Source of the DNA: CAWDLX01 sp963753485
Lineage (GTDB): Bacteria; Actinomycetota; Actinomycetes; Mycobacteriales; Micromonosporaceae
Direction: 5' to 3'
Assembly (NCBI GenBank): GCA_963753485.1
Contig: CAVWCL010000003.1
Coordinates: 62,001-126,000, forward strand
Length of the DNA: 64,000 nucleotides
The notes beneath the pieces are model-generated. The model worked only from the letters and a program-made list of their open reading frames with translations, was not told where the DNA came from and did no database searches. Both the position numbers and the translations under genes were made by a program. The number at the start of each line of letters is the position of its first letter. Position 1 is the stretch's first letter. Positions 15,396 through 23,871 of the stretch are shown piece after piece.

Positions 15396-18395
15396 GTGAG
15401 CATCTCTGGTGCCCGCCGTGCCTTGTGGGTGGTTCTGGCGGCCCTGCTGGTCTTGTTCTACCTGGTGCCCGGCGTTCGCGGGTTCGTCGAGGTGGCGGTG
15501 GGCCTGCTCGGGGCCGGAGCTGTGCTCTGCGGGGTCCTGGTCTACCGGCCGCAGCGCCGCCAGGGTTGGCTGCTGCTCGCACTCGCGGTGGCGTTGCTCA
15601 CCGCCGGTGACCTCACCTACAACCTCATCACCCCCGGGTATGACGGGCGCTATCCAGCGACGCCCGACGTGTTCTACCTGGCGGCCTACGTGCCGATGGC
15701 GGTCGGCGTGCTGCGCCTGGGCCAGCCGCCGGTGCCCTCGCGCGACTGGCCGATGGTGCTGGACACGGTCGCGCTGAGCCTGGCTGGCGGGCTGCTCGTC
15801 TGGATCTCGCTGGTCCGCCCGGCGGTCGTCACGATGCACCTGACCGAGGCCGGCAAGCTCACGGCGGTCGCCAGCTGGGTGGGATACGTCGCCGTGCTCG
15901 CTGCCGGGGCCCGGGTGGTGCTGATGTGGCGCAGCAACCGTGCGTTGGCGATCCTGGGCTTGGGCATCGTCGCCTTTCTGGTCTCTGACTACCTCTACGG
16001 CTCGGCGCAGATCCACGGCACCTGGGCGCGGGGCGAGCCGCTGGACGCCGGCTTCCTGGTCTTCAGCGGGCTGTGCGGGATCGCCGCATTGACCCCGGCC
16101 ATGGCGCATGTCGCCTCCGTCCGCTACGCCCGCCACCTGCTCGGCCCGTGGCGGTTGGGGATGCTGGCGGTGGCGCTGCTCGTCGGTCCGACCGTGTTGC
16201 TGGTCGAGGCGACGCCGGGGCCGGTCACGACCGGGGTCGCCATCGCGATCGTCTCCGCCGTGGTGGGCGTGCTGATGCTGGTGCGCCTGGCGCTGACGGC
16301 CCGGGCGTACCGGCGCCGGGCCGCGGCCGAACAGGCCGTCCGGTTGGCCTCGCGGGCGCTGGTCGTCGCCACCACCCGCGGCGAGGTGGTCGCCTGTCTC
16401 TCGGACGCTCTGGTCGGGATGATGCCGGCCGGCGCGGGGTGCGGAGCGCTGCTGATCGACCACGACGGCCCGCGACCCTCGGCCGCCATGGTGCCCGCCG
16501 ACCAGATCCCGGCCACGCCGGGCACCGCCGGACTGGCTGGCACCCGGCTGGTCCGCGCCGGGGGTGGCCGGCGCAGCGAGCGGCGACTCGGCGAGCTGCT
16601 GGTGCCGGTCGTCTCCGCCGGCGGCGACTGCTGGGTCGCCTTCCGCGCTCCCGCGCGCGAGTTGGTGGAGTTGCTGGCGGTGCTCGAACCGCTGGCCGAG
16701 CAGGCCGGCCTGGCGCTGGCCCGCATCGATCTCGCCGCCGCGCTGCGGGCCGAAGAGCGCGAGCGCTACTTCCGCACCCTCGTGCTGACCAGCACCGACG
16801 CGATCCTGATCTGCCGGCATGGCCGGGTGGACTACGCCACCCCGGCGGCCCAGGACGTCTTCGGCCGCGACGTACGCGGCGAGTGGTTCGACCATGCCGT
16901 CCAGCGCCTGGGCGGGTCAACCGGCGACGACCCGCGAGCCTGGGCCGACGACGAGGAGGGCGCCGAAGGGTATGTGCAGCGCCCGGACGGCACGACTCGG
17001 ACGGTCCTCGTGCACCGGCGTGACCTCAGTGATGACGCGAGCGTCAGCGGGGTGGTGGCCACGGTGCGCGATGTCACCGCGGAGCGGGAGCTGCAGCGCA
17101 GCCTGGCCTACCGGGCCTCGCACGATGGTCTCACCGGCCTGGCCAACGGCGAGGTCCTGCGCGAGCAGCTGCGCTCGGCCCGCGACGCATCGAATGGTGC
17201 TGTGCTGTGCGCGGTGCTCTTCATCGACCTCGACGACTTCAAGACGATCAATGACACCTACGGCCATGACGTCGGTGACAGCCTGCTCATCAGCGTGGCC
17301 GGCCGGATTCGCGGCTGCCTGCGAGATGCGGATCTCGCCGCCCGCATCGGCGGCGACGAGTTCGCCATCCTGCTCCGCGATGTTCCCGACACCGCGGCCG
17401 CCCGCAGCGCCGCCCAGCGCATCGCCGACGCGCTCGCCCTCCCGGTCAGCGCCGCCGGCGTCACCGTCAACAGCCAGGCCAGCGTCGGGCTGGCGATCGC
17501 CCGGACGGCGGCCGACTTCGGCTCCCTGCTGCGCCGGGCCGACACCGCGCTGTACACCGCGAAGGCGGCCGGCCGGGGCAACTGGCGCCAGTACGAGGAA
17601 GGGATGATCAGCCCGGTCCGCCGCCGGACCGACCTGCGCATCGAGCTGGAGACCGCGATGCGCAACAATTCGCTGGCCCTGCACTACCAACCCATCGTCG
17701 ATCTGATCTCCGGCCAGACCGCCGGGTTCGAGGCGCTGATCAGATTCGACCGGGCGGACGGTCCGGCGATGCCGCCGGACGAGCTCGTCCGTACCGCCGA
17801 GGACAACGGACTCATCATCTCGCTCGGCGACTGGGTTCTGCACCGCGCTCTCGCCGACGCCACCCGGATCAACTCGCGCGGCCCGCGCCGGTACGTGAGT
17901 CTGAACGTCTCGCCCCGCCAGTTGCGCCAGCCCGGCTTCGCCGAGCTGGTCCGGGCCCACATCTCGTCGACCACTGTGGATGCAACGCTACTCGTCCTGG
18001 AGATCACCGAGAGCGTCCAGGTCACCGCCGACGAACAGGCCTGGCGGTACCTCTCGGAGCTGCGCCAGGACGGCGTCCGGGTGGCGATCGACGACTACGG
18101 CACCGGCTGCGCGTCGCTGAGCTACCTGCGTCAGTCCACACTGGATATTGTGAAGATCGACCGTAGCTTCCTCCGCGACCTCACGTCAGAGCGGTCCCGG
18201 GCTCTGCTGGAGGCGGTCATCTCCCTCAGCGCGCGACTCGGGCTGGAGCAGGTCGCCGAAGGGGTCGAGGACAAGGAGACCGAGGACCTGCTGCGCCGGC
18301 TGGGCTGCCGGTACGGGCAGGGCTACCGCTACGCCGCCGCGATGCCGGTCGACCAGGCCGTGACCTGGCGCCCGCCCCCACCCCCGTCGATCTAG
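15396..18395 (+). CDS. Membrane-bound GGDEF-EAL cyclic di-GMP enzyme with PAS domain
   Basis: A 999-residue bifunctional signalling protein. About eight to ten membrane spans fill residues 1-310, a GAF-like region follows, and a PAS-like domain starts near 452 (ERERYFRTLVLTSTDAI). The diguanylate cyclase domain has intact RIGGDEFAILL (about 650) and the phosphodiesterase domain has GFEALIRF (about 777), LEITES, IDDYGTGCASL, KIDRSF and VAEGVE. Both active sites look complete. GTG at 15396 has GGGAG upstream. It ends in PPPPPSI, the last residue and stop coming from the 56-bp repeat, opposite a second GGDEF-EAL gene. Confidence 0.92.
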   Translation: MSISGARRALWVVLAALLVLFYLVPGVRGFVEVAVGLLGAGAVLCGVLVYRPQRRQGWLLLALAVALLTAGDLTYNLITPGYDGRYPATPDVFYLAAYVPMAVGVLRLGQPPVPSRDWPMVLDTVALSLAGGLLVWISLVRPAVVTMHLTEAGKLTAVASWVGYVAVLAAGARVVLMWRSNRALAILGLGIVAFLVSDYLYGSAQIHGTWARGEPLDAGFLVFSGLCGIAALTPAMAHVASVRYARHLLGPWRLGMLAVALLVGPTVLLVEATPGPVTTGVAIAIVSAVVGVLMLVRLALTARAYRRRAAAEQAVRLASRALVVATTRGEVVACLSDALVGMMPAGAGCGALLIDHDGPRPSAAMVPADQIPATPGTAGLAGTRLVRAGGGRRSERRLGELLVPVVSAGGDCWVAFRAPARELVELLAVLEPLAEQAGLALARIDLAAALRAEERERYFRTLVLTSTDAILICRHGRVDYATPAAQDVFGRDVRGEWFDHAVQRLGGSTGDDPRAWADDEEGAEGYVQRPDGTTRTVLVHRRDLSDDASVSGVVATVRDVTAERELQRSLAYRASHDGLTGLANGEVLREQLRSARDASNGAVLCAVLFIDLDDFKTINDTYGHDVGDSLLISVAGRIRGCLRDADLAARIGGDEFAILLRDVPDTAAARSAAQRIADALALPVSAAGVTVNSQASVGLAIARTAADFGSLLRRADTALYTAKAAGRGNWRQYEEGMISPVRRRTDLRIELETAMRNNSLALHYQPIVDLISGQTAGFEALIRFDRADGPAMPPDELVRTAEDNGLIISLGDWVLHRALADATRINSRGPRRYVSLNVSPRQLRQPGFAELVRAHISSTTVDATLLVLEITESVQVTADEQAWRYLSELRQDGVRVAIDDYGTGCASLSYLRQSTLDIVKIDRSFLRDLTSERSRALLEAVISLSARLGLEQVAEGVEDKETEDLLRRLGCRYGQGYRYAAAMPVDQAVTWRPPPPPSI

Positions 18396-18444
18396 GGCGT
18401 AGGCACACGATTGGAGATCAAACAGTGGGCATACGCCCTAGATC
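18389..18444 (+). repeat. 56-bp inverted-repeat element, copy 3, between convergent genes
   Basis: Ends GATCTAGGGC / GCCCTAGATC, 56 bp. The left end gives the terminal Ile and TAG of the upstream gene, the right end gives Ile and TAG of the minus-strand gene ending at 18438. It is the only sequence between these convergent genes, so it probably terminates both transcripts. Confidence 0.85.
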
Positions 18445-20507
18445 GACGCGAGTTGGGGGCCGGGTTGGTGGGCGGGAATCCCTAGATCGGGGCGCTCGAT
18501 CAGCCAGCGGGTCAGGTCGGCGGCGGCCATCGGACGGGCGGTGAGCCAGCCCTGCGCGAGGGTGCAGCCGGCCTCGCCCAGCAGCCGACGGGTGTACTCG
18601 GTCTCCACCCCTTCGGCGACGGTACGCAGGCCCAGCGAGCCAGCCATGTCGATGGTGGAGCGGACTATCGCGGCGTCGTCCCGGTTGCCGGCCATCCCGC
18701 TCACGAACGCCCGGTCGATCTTGATCTCGGCGATCGGCAGCTTGCGCAGGTGCTGCAGTGAGGAGTACCCGGTACCGAAGTCGTCGAGGGCGACCGCGAC
18801 GCCAAGCCGCGAGATGCGGGACACGGTGAGCCGGGCCCGGATCGGGTCGAGCATCAAGGCGCTCTCGGTGATCTCGATCTGGAGCTGACCCGGGTCGACG
18901 CCGTACCAGGCGAGCCGCTCGGCCAGGTGCGACACGAGGTCGCCGCCATACAGGTCGCGGGCGCTGACGTTGAGGGAGGCCCGCAATTCGATCCCCATCG
19001 CGTTCCAACCGGCCAGTTGCCCGAGCACGTCGTCGACGACCCACGCCGTGAGCAGGTGCATGACCGAGCTGTGCTCGGCCACGGCGAGCAACTTCTGGGT
19101 GTTGACCAGGCCGAGGCTCGGGTGGTGCCAGCGCAGCAGCGCCTCGACCGCCTCCACCTTGCCGGTGGCCAGATTGACCTGCGGCTGGTAGTGCATGGCG
19201 ATCTCCTGACCCTCGCCACTCTCCAGCGCCCGGCGGAAGTCGTTGAGCAGAGCCAGCCGCTCCGGGCTGTTCTGATCCGTGCTGGCCTCATAGGTGCTGA
19301 CCGTGTCGCCGCGCCGCTTGGCGTCGTACATGGCCACGTCGGCGTGGCGCATGAGGGTGGCGAAGTCGTCGCGCTCGCCGGCGTCCTCGGCGATGCCGAC
19401 CGAGGCGGTCACGTCGACCCGCAGGCCGTCCAGCGACAGCGGTCGGCCGAGCTCCTCGACGACGGTGCGGGCGTAGGTGCGGGCGTGCAAGCGATCAACG
19501 AACGTGCCGACGATCGCGAACTCGTCGCCACCCAGGCGGGCGACGGCACCGCCGGGCGGCTCCAGCGCGGCGAGGCGGCCGGCCAGGGCGACCAGCAACT
19601 GGTCGCCGGTGTCGTGCCCGAGCGCATCGTTGACCTGCTTGAACCGGTCGAGGTCGAGCATCAGCAGGCTGATCCGCGCGGCCCCGGTGTTGCGGGGAAC
19701 GGACGCACTCAGCTCATCGAAGCGGGCCTTGAGGCCGACGCGGTTGGCCAGGTTGGTCAGCGGGTCGGTGCGGGCGGCCCGATCCCGCTCGGCCGAGAGC
19801 CGGGCCATCCGCTGCAGCGCGTAGAGCGGGATGAACACCAGGGGTACGAAGGCGATGTTGATGTGGGCGGCAACGGCGAGCACGGGACTGAGCATGACCA
19901 GCGCGGCCAGGAAGAGGTTCTGGTTGGCCACCATCCGCATGGCGTACGGGTGGCGCGATCCGGTGCCCGCCAACCGAGCCCGCAGGTACGACAGGGCCGC
20001 GAAGACCGCGAGCCAGACCGTGACCATGGCGAGCACGGCGAGGGCGTCGGCCAGGATATTGGTCGGGCCGTTGTGCTCGAACGGATCCGGCACGCGGATC
20101 AGCAGTACCAGTGCGGCCGCGCCGAATGCGACCGAGTACTGGGCGGCCGACATCGCGGCGCACAGGGCTGGGCGGCGCAACCGCCAGGTCACCCCGATCA
20201 CGGTGGCGGCCTGGGCCAGGATCGCTGGGCCCGGTCCCCAGCACAGGAAGATGGCGAAGCTGAAGCAGACCGCCGGGCAGATCACCGTGGTGAGCCCGCC
20301 GGGCCCCGCCGCGACGAACGCCACGCTGCCCGCGAGCACCGCGAGCAGGGCCATCAGCCACAGCTGCGGATGCATTGCGGTCTGGTGCACGGCGTCGGGA
20401 ACCGTGCCGAGCGTGATCACCGCGGCAGTGGCGAACAGGGCCACCAGGAAGCCCAGATATGCCCGCTGCCGCCGCGCCGACCAGCCGGATATGGAAACCG
20501 TCGACAT
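18438..20507 (-). CDS. Membrane-bound GGDEF-EAL cyclic di-GMP enzyme
   Basis: A 689-residue protein with about seven spans in residues 15-255, then a GGDEF domain with intact RLGGDEFAIVG (about 323) and an EAL domain with EAVEALLRWHH (about 454), IEITES, LDDFGTGYSSL, KIDRAF and VAEGVET. Both activities are plausible. ATG at 20507 is chosen because a G-rich ribosome site lies about 10 nt upstream and similarity starts there; an upstream ATG at 20600 lacks one. It is convergent with the related gene at 15396, although the membrane domains differ. Confidence 0.9.
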   Translation of the reverse strand: MSTVSISGWSARRQRAYLGFLVALFATAAVITLGTVPDAVHQTAMHPQLWLMALLAVLAGSVAFVAAGPGGLTTVICPAVCFSFAIFLCWGPGPAILAQAATVIGVTWRLRRPALCAAMSAAQYSVAFGAAALVLLIRVPDPFEHNGPTNILADALAVLAMVTVWLAVFAALSYLRARLAGTGSRHPYAMRMVANQNLFLAALVMLSPVLAVAAHINIAFVPLVFIPLYALQRMARLSAERDRAARTDPLTNLANRVGLKARFDELSASVPRNTGAARISLLMLDLDRFKQVNDALGHDTGDQLLVALAGRLAALEPPGGAVARLGGDEFAIVGTFVDRLHARTYARTVVEELGRPLSLDGLRVDVTASVGIAEDAGERDDFATLMRHADVAMYDAKRRGDTVSTYEASTDQNSPERLALLNDFRRALESGEGQEIAMHYQPQVNLATGKVEAVEALLRWHHPSLGLVNTQKLLAVAEHSSVMHLLTAWVVDDVLGQLAGWNAMGIELRASLNVSARDLYGGDLVSHLAERLAWYGVDPGQLQIEITESALMLDPIRARLTVSRISRLGVAVALDDFGTGYSSLQHLRKLPIAEIKIDRAFVSGMAGNRDDAAIVRSTIDMAGSLGLRTVAEGVETEYTRRLLGEAGCTLAQGWLTARPMAAADLTRWLIERPDLGIPAHQPGPQLASI

Positions 20508-20818
20508 CGCTTCGGCACCCCCCTTTACCGCGCCGGCCCCCCGGCCGACCAGATGATCGAACCAGGCTAGCTCGACCGACAGGCTGCTCTGCGAGGTCAT
20601 GTTCCGGGTGCGAGGTGTGCGCTGCATTGACCGCTCGCCGCCCCGGCACCCACCGCGTGATCGTGGTTTCCGTCACGCCCGGTCGGTCCACCATGTGGAA
20701 CGAGAGCGCGGACCCGGGCCGGCCACTGATTCCGTGGTGCCCCACCGATCGGTGGGCGCGACAAACCCGGTCCCCGCGCGGGGATTGACCGGCCACCGGC
20801 CGGGGTAGGTTGCGCATC
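20508..20818. promoter_or_regulatory. Divergent intergenic region with a candidate leaderless promoter
   Basis: Upstream of the small membrane gene, TTGACC (20785-20790) and TAGGTT (20806-20811, fitting the actinobacterial TANNNT -10) are 15 bp apart. A start site 7-8 nt after the -10 falls on the ATG at 20819, so the transcript may be leaderless. The rest of the region shows no gene I would support. Confidence 0.45.
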
Positions 20819-20941
20819 ATGCGGATCGGAAGGGTCGAGGTTCGGCCATGGGGTGGCGCGCCGGGCTGCCTGCTGATGATCATTGGCTCGATCGCGCTGT
20901 CCGTCCTGTTGACGCTCGGGCTGAACCTCCTCATCCGCTGA
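20819..20941 (+). CDS. 40-residue single-span membrane protein
   Basis: A short frame reads MRIGRVEVRPWGGAPGC, then a hydrophobic span (LLMIIGSIALSVLLTLGLNLL) ending IR and TGA. A basic, Trp-containing amphipathic N-terminus followed by one membrane helix is a coherent small membrane protein, and I recall very similar short proteins in other Micromonosporaceae. It has a candidate promoter placing the transcript start at the ATG. Function is unknown. Confidence 0.65.
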   Translation: MRIGRVEVRPWGGAPGCLLMIIGSIALSVLLTLGLNLLIR

Positions 20942-20970
20942 CCGGAACCACAGGTCGATCGCGCTCGTGG

Positions 20971-21480
20971 CTATGCCGGCGGTCTGCGGTGGTCGCCGGT
21001 CACGCCGTCGAGTTGCTCGCGGATGATGTCCATGTGCCCGGCGTGGCGGGCGGTCTCCTCGATCATGTGCACCAGAACCCACCGCATCGAGACCGCGTCG
21101 CCGGCCCACGACGTACCGAGCGCGTCGAGGTCGGTGTCGGCGATCGCGGTGTCGGCGGCGGCACACGCACGTTCGTAGAACGCGACGATGTCCGCTGCCG
21201 TCTCGCCCGGCTCGACGCGCAGGTCCGAGTCGGGGTCCGCGTCGACGTCGAACGAGAATGGCTCGACCGCGCGCCCGAACGTGTCGCAGAACCATCCGTA
21301 CTCGACCGCGGCGAGGTGCTTGACCAACCCCAGCAGGTTGGTGCCGGACGCCACCATCGCCCGCCGCGCCAGCTCCTCGTCGAGGTCCTCCAACTTCCAC
21401 AGCACCGCGGCCCGATGGCGCGCCAAGCTGTGGGTCAGGATCGTCCGCTCATCGGCGGTACGGACATCAGGTGTCGACAT
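20971..21480 (-). CDS. DinB/DUF664 family protein
   Basis: A 169-residue four-helix-bundle protein of the DinB superfamily, which includes metal-dependent thiol S-transferases (mycothiol or bacillithiol dependent). Metal-ligand histidines are at the expected places: LLGLVKHLAAVEYGWF (His) and VHMIEETARHAGHMDIIREQ (two His). ATG at 21480 is used; a G-run abuts it. A second family member is at 51026. The substrate is unknown. Confidence 0.82.
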   Translation of the reverse strand: MSTPDVRTADERTILTHSLARHRAAVLWKLEDLDEELARRAMVASGTNLLGLVKHLAAVEYGWFCDTFGRAVEPFSFDVDADPDSDLRVEPGETAADIVAFYERACAAADTAIADTDLDALGTSWAGDAVSMRWVLVHMIEETARHAGHMDIIREQLDGVTGDHRRPPA

Positions 21481-21573
21481 CCCCCGACCGTACGGCCAGA
21501 CGGTGACAGAACAGGACCGCGCGCGCGAGCACCGTGCCCCAGTCGAGGACGGCGCCACCCGTACCATAAGGGC

Positions 21574-21963
21574 ATGATCACGGCCTTGCACACGCTGATC
21601 TTCGCGGACGATCCGCAGGCGACCCGGGACTTCTTGCGCGACGTCCTGGGATTCGCCGGCACCGACACCGGCGGCGGGTGGCTGATCTTCAAGACCGGCC
21701 CCAGCGAACTCGGCGTACACCCGGCCGGCCCCGCTGGCCGCGACCCGGCCGGCCCCGATGGCATTGGCGCGCAGCGCTTCGACGTGTCGCTGATCTGCGA
21801 CGACCTCGACGCCACGATGGCCGAGCTGTCGGCGAAGGGTGCGCGTTTCGCCGGCGACGTGCAGCACCGGGAGTGGGGCGTCACGGTGCAGCTGATGGTG
21901 CCCGGCGCCGGCGAGTTGACCCTGTACCAGCCACGCTACGACCCGCCTGCGACATCAGCGTAG
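21574..21963 (+). CDS. VOC (glyoxalase/bleomycin-resistance) superfamily protein
   Basis: A 129-residue protein with the paired beta-alpha-beta-beta-beta fold: MITALHTLIFADDPQATRDF, LRDVLGF, GWLIFKTGPSELGVHP, then VSLICDDLDATMAEL and MVPGAGELTLYQPRY. The His in LHTL and the Glu in SELGVH/GELTLY could be metal ligands. The substrate is unknown. The start at 21574 has AAGGG nearby. The 3' end overlaps the convergent phosphatase gene by 9 bp. Confidence 0.82.
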   Translation: MITALHTLIFADDPQATRDFLRDVLGFAGTDTGGGWLIFKTGPSELGVHPAGPAGRDPAGPDGIGAQRFDVSLICDDLDATMAELSAKGARFAGDVQHREWGVTVQLMVPGAGELTLYQPRYDPPATSA

Positions 21964-22548
21964 GCCGGCCCGCCCGTCGCCCAGGGTCCGGCGTTCGAGC
22001 CACCGCTCGACGCTGGACTGGTACGCCGGCACCAGTTCAGCCTCGCGACGGTGCGCGACGATCAGGTCGGCCGCCTCCTCGGGGCCGCGCCCGCGCAGCC
22101 GGAGCACCGCATACGCCAGCAGGACCGAACGCCGCCGGCCCTGCTGGCAGTGGATGAGCACGCCGGCGGCGGGATCCTCGTCGAGCGCAGCCACCACGAA
22201 CAGCGCGGCCGGTGACCACAGCGCCGGTGGCTGAGGTCGACCGGAGTCCCACATCGGCGCGTGCACCACCCGAGTGGCGCCGAAGAGCAGCCGTTCGACG
22301 GCGAGGTCCTGCGACAGCCACACCTGCGCGCGGGCCCGGCAGTTCACCACATGCGTGATGCCTTCGGCCGGCATCTGGGCGAGCGAGGGTGCCGTGGGCA
22401 CGCTGCCCACTGCGATACGTTCGTCGCCGATCCAGCTGAGCCGGGTCGTGGCGCGGCTCGGGCCATAGACCCGGGTGCTGTGCCGGTGCACCCAGTCCCG
22501 CCATCCCCGGCTCCCCGTCACCACCCCGACCTCCGACCCGTCCGCCAT
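21955..22548 (-). CDS. Dual-specificity/tyrosine phosphatase-like protein
   Basis: A 197-residue protein whose active-site loop reads IHCQQGRRRSVLLAYAVL near residue 129, the HC-x5-R-S signature of protein tyrosine phosphatases. An upstream Asp (MWDSG) could be the general acid. The preceding WIGDERIAVGSVPTA fits the dual-specificity fold. ATG at 22548 or at 22575 could be used. It is divergent from the NagZ-like gene. Confidence 0.82.
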   Translation of the reverse strand: MADGSEVGVVTGSRGWRDWVHRHSTRVYGPSRATTRLSWIGDERIAVGSVPTAPSLAQMPAEGITHVVNCRARAQVWLSQDLAVERLLFGATRVVHAPMWDSGRPQPPALWSPAALFVVAALDEDPAAGVLIHCQQGRRRSVLLAYAVLRLRGRGPEEAADLIVAHRREAELVPAYQSSVERWLERRTLGDGRAGLR

Positions 22549-22695
22549 CGGACCAAGGGTAGCCGGGTGCCGCACCGGCTCACCGGCGCTGACACCGCCG
22601 GTGCCGGGGTGGTCCGTGCCGGCTAGGGTCGAGGCTCGTAGCCCGCCTTCGCCCCGATTCCGCCGGCGAGCTGCCCGATCCGAGGGGAGTGGGTA

Positions 22696-23871
22696 ATGGT
22701 CGGGCTACGCCGTTGCGTGCTCGTCGCCACCGTGGCGGCGATCGCCGTGACCGGTGCGGCCTGCCAGGGCCTCTCGGGTCCGGGCCCCAGCCCGACCGCG
22801 TCGGCCAGCTCCGCCGAACCCACCCCGAGCCCCACGCCAACCTGCACCAACGAGACGGTGTTGGCGACCTGGAGCGTGACCCGCCTGGCCGAGCAGACCA
22901 TCGTGATTCCGGTCAGCGAGAACGATGTCGGCTCGATCCGCAGCGAGGTGGCGGCCGGCGCCGGCGGAGTGATCCTGTTCGGCAGCACGGCCCCGGCGGA
23001 TCTCGGGGCATCGCTGGCCGATCTGGTGGCCAACGCACCGGACGGGATCGCGCCGTTGGTCATGACCGACGAGGAGGGCGGCACCGTGCAGCGCATGGCG
23101 AATCTCGTCGGTTCGCTGCCCTCGGCCCGCCAGATGGCCGCCACCATGTCCGCGGCGCAGATCCGCCAGCTCGCGCTGCGGGTCGGCCAGAAGATGCGCG
23201 CGAACGGGATCACGATGGACCTGGCTCCGGTGCTCGATCTGGACAACCGTCCCGGCCCCAGTGCCACCAACCCCGACGGAACGCGCTCGTTCAGCGCGGC
23301 CGAGAAAACCGCCGAGGCCGATGGTCTGGCCTTCGCCGCCGGGCTGCAGGCGGCCGGTGTGGTACCGGTGGTCAAGCATTTCCCCGGTCTGGGCGGCGCG
23401 ACCGGCAACACCGACTCGGTGGCGGCGAGCACGGTGGCGTGGAGCCGCCTGCAAACCAACGGACTGCTCCCATTCGCCGCGGCGGTGCGCGCCGGCGTGC
23501 CCGCGGTGATGGTCGCGAACGCCAGCATCCCCGGACTCACCACCCTGCCGGCCAGCCTGTCGCCGACACTCATCACCGGCGTCCTGCGCCAACAGCTGCA
23601 CTTCGACGGCCTGGTCATCACGGATTCCCTCTCCGCCACCGCGGTGCGCGACGCTGGCTACCCGGTACCAGCGGCGAGCGTCAAGGCGCTGGCGGCCGGC
23701 GCGGACATGGTGCTCTTCACCGCGAGCCCGAGCAACGTCGCCAGCCTGACCAACCAGGTGACCCAGGCGATGGTCAACGCCGTACGCTCCGGCGGCCTGT
23801 CCCGCGCCCGGTTGGCGCAGGCCGCGGCACATGTCCTCGGCGCCAAAGGGGTGAGCCTGTGCCGATCGTGA
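22696..23871 (+). CDS. Glycoside hydrolase family 3 lipoprotein, NagZ-like
   Basis: A 391-residue exported enzyme. The signal peptide ends at AVTGAAC, a probable lipobox, and a Pro/Ser/Thr linker follows. The GH3 domain shows VVKHFPGLGGATGNTDS (about 225-241; the loop with the His/Asp general acid-base of NagZ enzymes) and the nucleophile Asp in VITDSLSA (about 310). GH3 NagZ enzymes remove N-acetylglucosamine, for example from muropeptides. GAGGGGAG precedes the ATG. The next gene starts inside its 3' end. Confidence 0.85.
   Translation: MVGLRRCVLVATVAAIAVTGAACQGLSGPGPSPTASASSAEPTPSPTPTCTNETVLATWSVTRLAEQTIVIPVSENDVGSIRSEVAAGAGGVILFGSTAPADLGASLADLVANAPDGIAPLVMTDEEGGTVQRMANLVGSLPSARQMAATMSAAQIRQLALRVGQKMRANGITMDLAPVLDLDNRPGPSATNPDGTRSFSAAEKTAEADGLAFAAGLQAAGVVPVVKHFPGLGGATGNTDSVAASTVAWSRLQTNGLLPFAAAVRAGVPAVMVANASIPGLTTLPASLSPTLITGVLRQQLHFDGLVITDSLSATAVRDAGYPVPAASVKALAAGADMVLFTASPSNVASLTNQVTQAMVNAVRSGGLSRARLAQAAAHVLGAKGVSLCRS

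Noticed and set aside
15141..16895. Very long minus-strand open frame opposite the first GGDEF-EAL gene
   Set aside because: It is the antisense shadow of a GC-rich gene: low-complexity Arg/Gly/His/Gln composition, no domain, no ribosome site.
18927..20570. Long plus-strand open frame opposite the second GGDEF-EAL gene
   Set aside because: The opposite strand encodes clear GGDEF and EAL motifs over the same bases; the plus-strand product has shadow-type composition.
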